Shown in pieces: positions 31,371 to 32,424 of a stretch of 32,424 bases of DNA. The translations under genes were made by a program, and so were the position numbers. The stretch is taken from positions 1 through 32,424 of the forward strand of contig CANQNT010000042.1 of NCBI GenBank assembly GCA_947625255.1. Direction: 5' to 3'. The notes below the pieces were generated by a model. That model was not told the DNA's origin. It did no database searches and was given only the letters and a program-made list of their open reading frames with translations. The DNA is from an uncultured Acetatifactor sp. (GTDB taxonomy: Bacteria > Bacillota > Clostridia > Lachnospirales > Lachnospiraceae). Within the stretch, counting starts at the first letter, position 1; every line of letters begins with the position of its first letter.

Positions 31371-31976
31371 ATGGAACAAAATGGACAGGACAGGGTCGCC
31401 GCGTTCGACGCCCTCTTTACAAACAACCGGATACAAAAGCTGAAAGTTCTCATGCCCTTCCTTGACCGCTCCCTGCAAAAGAATCTGGCTATTTACATTA
31501 AATATCTGGAGCTTCAATACACCATAGCTTACTTTCAAAAGAGGCCATTCACGTTCCAAAGAGGGCCAGGGACTCCGATGGGACCAGAGAATCCATTGGA
31601 ATCCCAAACACATATCGATATAGGAAATCTATGCGATGCACTCTTCCCCTATTGCACACAAGCGGAAAAAGCCAAACTGAACAACCTGCGCAGTCTGTTT
31701 CAGTCAATGACGCAATTCCAGGAAATGATGGAAATGGCGGAAATGATGAAGGACCTCTTCCCTGAGGGCATGGACGGGTTAGACGGGCTCGGCTTCGGTC
31801 AGGCTGCGGCAAATACAGCCGGCGAAACCAACGCGGCCGCACAAACAACCGACAAAGCCGATGACGGAACGGAAACAGGCGCCCAAAATGCAAGGGACGC
31901 CGGCTTTCCTTTCCCTCCGGAACTTCTGCAAATGATGCAGTTGTTTCAAAACGGAAATCCATCGCAAGAAGAATAA
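31371..31976 (+). CDS. Hypothetical protein, 201 residues
   Basis: Not recognised. AAGGAG lies about 6 nt before the ATG. The N-terminal 60 residues look helical (MEQNGQDRVAAFDALFTNNR, then a Leu/Ile-rich stretch). Residues about 75-130 are helical and Met/Glu-rich (SMTQFQEMMEMAEMMKDLFP). A low-complexity Ala/Thr/Asp-rich region (about 140-180) separates this from a C-terminal FPFPPELLQMMQLFQNG. No signal peptide or membrane helix is seen. A strong stem-loop begins one base after the stop. The linker with helical ends suggests a scaffold or regulatory protein; this is a description, not a function. Confidence 0.75.
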   Translation: MEQNGQDRVAAFDALFTNNRIQKLKVLMPFLDRSLQKNLAIYIKYLELQYTIAYFQKRPFTFQRGPGTPMGPENPLESQTHIDIGNLCDALFPYCTQAEKAKLNNLRSLFQSMTQFQEMMEMAEMMKDLFPEGMDGLDGLGFGQAAANTAGETNAAAQTTDKADDGTETGAQNARDAGFPFPPELLQMMQLFQNGNPSQEE

Positions 31977-32004
31977 AGCAGGGAGAATAGAAAATCTCCC
32001 TGCT
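31977..32004 (+). terminator. Strong stem-loop after the 201-residue CDS
   Basis: Perfect 10-bp arms AGCAGGGAGA/TCTCCCTGCT around an 8-nt A-rich loop, directly after the stop. It lacks a T run, so it may be a weak terminator, a transcript-end stabiliser or an attenuator ahead of the next gene. Confidence 0.65.
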
Positions 32005-32060
32005 TCACATTCCAGGCCTATACCAACTAAAACCAATAAAGAGAAAGATAAGGTGATCAC

Positions 32061-32348
32061 ATGGAAACTGGCAAAAGACCCGCATGGATGGATGACGAAC
32101 TGGTTCGGTCCATTCCGCCCAAAAAGCTGGAATTCCTTCAGCAATTATTCGCGGAATGCCACGGCCGCAGCCAAAAAGAAATGATCGCGTACATGATGCC
32201 CATGATGCGGAGGGCCAAACAAGAACATCTGGCCTTTACGCCTCAAGAACTGAACGCCGCCATCAGTGCCATCCGAAAATATAGCACCGAAGAAGAACTG
32301 AAACAAATTGACAAAATCCTCGCACAGAACAGAAAGAAAAACTCTTAA
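32061..32348 (+). CDS. Hypothetical protein, 95 residues
   Basis: Not recognised. AAGGTG lies about 6 nt before the ATG. It is a small, charged, probably all-helical protein: RPAWMDDELVRSIPPKKLEF, MIAYMMPMMRRAKQEHLAFT (about 41-60), PQELNAAISAIRKYSTEEEL (about 61-80), and a basic end. No membrane segment. It follows the 201-residue gene by 84 bp in the same direction; both share Met-rich helices, so they may work together. Confidence 0.75.
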   Translation: METGKRPAWMDDELVRSIPPKKLEFLQQLFAECHGRSQKEMIAYMMPMMRRAKQEHLAFTPQELNAAISAIRKYSTEEELKQIDKILAQNRKKNS

Positions 32349-32353
32349 AAAAG

Positions 32354-32377
32354 GGGCTGTCGGGAAATAACCAGCCC
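32354..32377 (+). terminator. Stem-loop after the 95-residue CDS
   Basis: GGGCTG/CAGCCC arms with a 12-nt loop, six bases after the stop and preceded by a run of A. No T run follows, so termination would be weak on the plus strand; the A run could serve as a T run on the other strand. Confidence 0.5.
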
Positions 32378-32391
32378 TAAGACAGGGAGGT

Positions 32392-32424
32392 ATGGAAAGC
32401 AATTGGCTCTCATATCTCCCTAAA
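32392..32424 (+). CDS. Possible start of a further CDS, cut by the window end
   Basis: AGGGAGG is followed almost directly by ATG at 32392, and the frame (MESNWLSYLPK) stays open to the end. The spacing of about one base is too short for a good start, so this may not be the true initiation site or may not be a gene. Confidence 0.3.
   Translation, partial: MESNWLSYLPK

Noticed and set aside
1..32424. tRNA or rRNA genes
   Set aside because: No tRNA-like TTCGA-arm pattern with matching acceptor stem and no rRNA-like sequence was noticed on either strand.

Overview
This window looks like a chromosomal segment from a spore-forming, Gram-positive anaerobe of the class Clostridia, most likely Lachnospiraceae. 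The evidence is clostridial-style gene starts with strong AGGAGG-like sites, a predicted Re-type citrate synthase paired with an NADP-type isocitrate dehydrogenase, an ABC-F protein of the YdiF type, a Cys/Gly/Asn-rich small protein behind a sigma-E-like promoter, and an exopolysaccharide (EPS) locus with an AT-rich core between GC-richer flanks. Genus-level placement is inference.

Region 1 (72-20444, minus strand) is an EPS/capsule operon read from about 20.4 kb down to 1.7 kb. It opens with a sugar-precursor block: a DRE-TIM aldolase, rfbF, rfbG, a D-2-hydroxyacid dehydrogenase and an Ldh2-family dehydrogenase. An AlgD-like nucleotide-sugar dehydrogenase follows. Then come a GT4 glycosyltransferase, a heparinase II/III-family protein, a hexapeptide acyltransferase, a GT4 protein with a duplicated catalytic half, a small hexapeptide acetyltransferase, a Wzy-like polymerase, a DUF1919 protein, a GT2 glycosyltransferase, an acyltransferase-3, a Wzx-like flippase and a phosphoglucomutase. 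Four of these genes carry an uninterrupted G9 or G10 run in the coding strand. All four runs are in frame in this assembly, and all are followed by TA. This looks like a set of slipped-strand (phase-variation) switches controlling polysaccharide structure. Most striking is the run at the join between the two halves of the duplicated glycosyltransferase: losing or gaining one G ends the protein after a normal-sized single glycosyltransferase.

Region 2 (20.5-24.1 kb) is the upstream edge of the operon and has no intact large gene. It holds relics of an older UDP-glucuronate module: a decayed ugd at 22.9-23.2 kb and a truncated UDP-glucuronate epimerase at 20.5-20.8 kb. Between them lies a tandem array of about 300-bp units. 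Each unit has a 38-nt GCGGAG/CTCCGC stem-loop followed by a short reading frame for a peptide with a conserved glycine-rich hydrophobic segment. The same stem-loop sits just before the ugd relic and the epimerase relic, so it behaves like a shared 5' leader element.

Region 3 (24.1-30.6 kb) is housekeeping: an ABC-F ATPase on the plus strand, facing a minus-strand operon of Re-citrate synthase, a GntR/FCD regulator and isocitrate dehydrogenase. A perfect TTGTATACAA palindrome overlaps that operon's -10 box. The three genes form the oxidative branch from acetyl-CoA and oxaloacetate towards 2-oxoglutarate. An intracellular-type subtilase follows.

Region 4 (30.7-32.4 kb) holds a Cys/Gly/Asn-rich small protein (possible spore component), a 34-bp minisatellite, two unrecognised genes separated by strong stem-loops, and possibly the start of another gene at the right edge.
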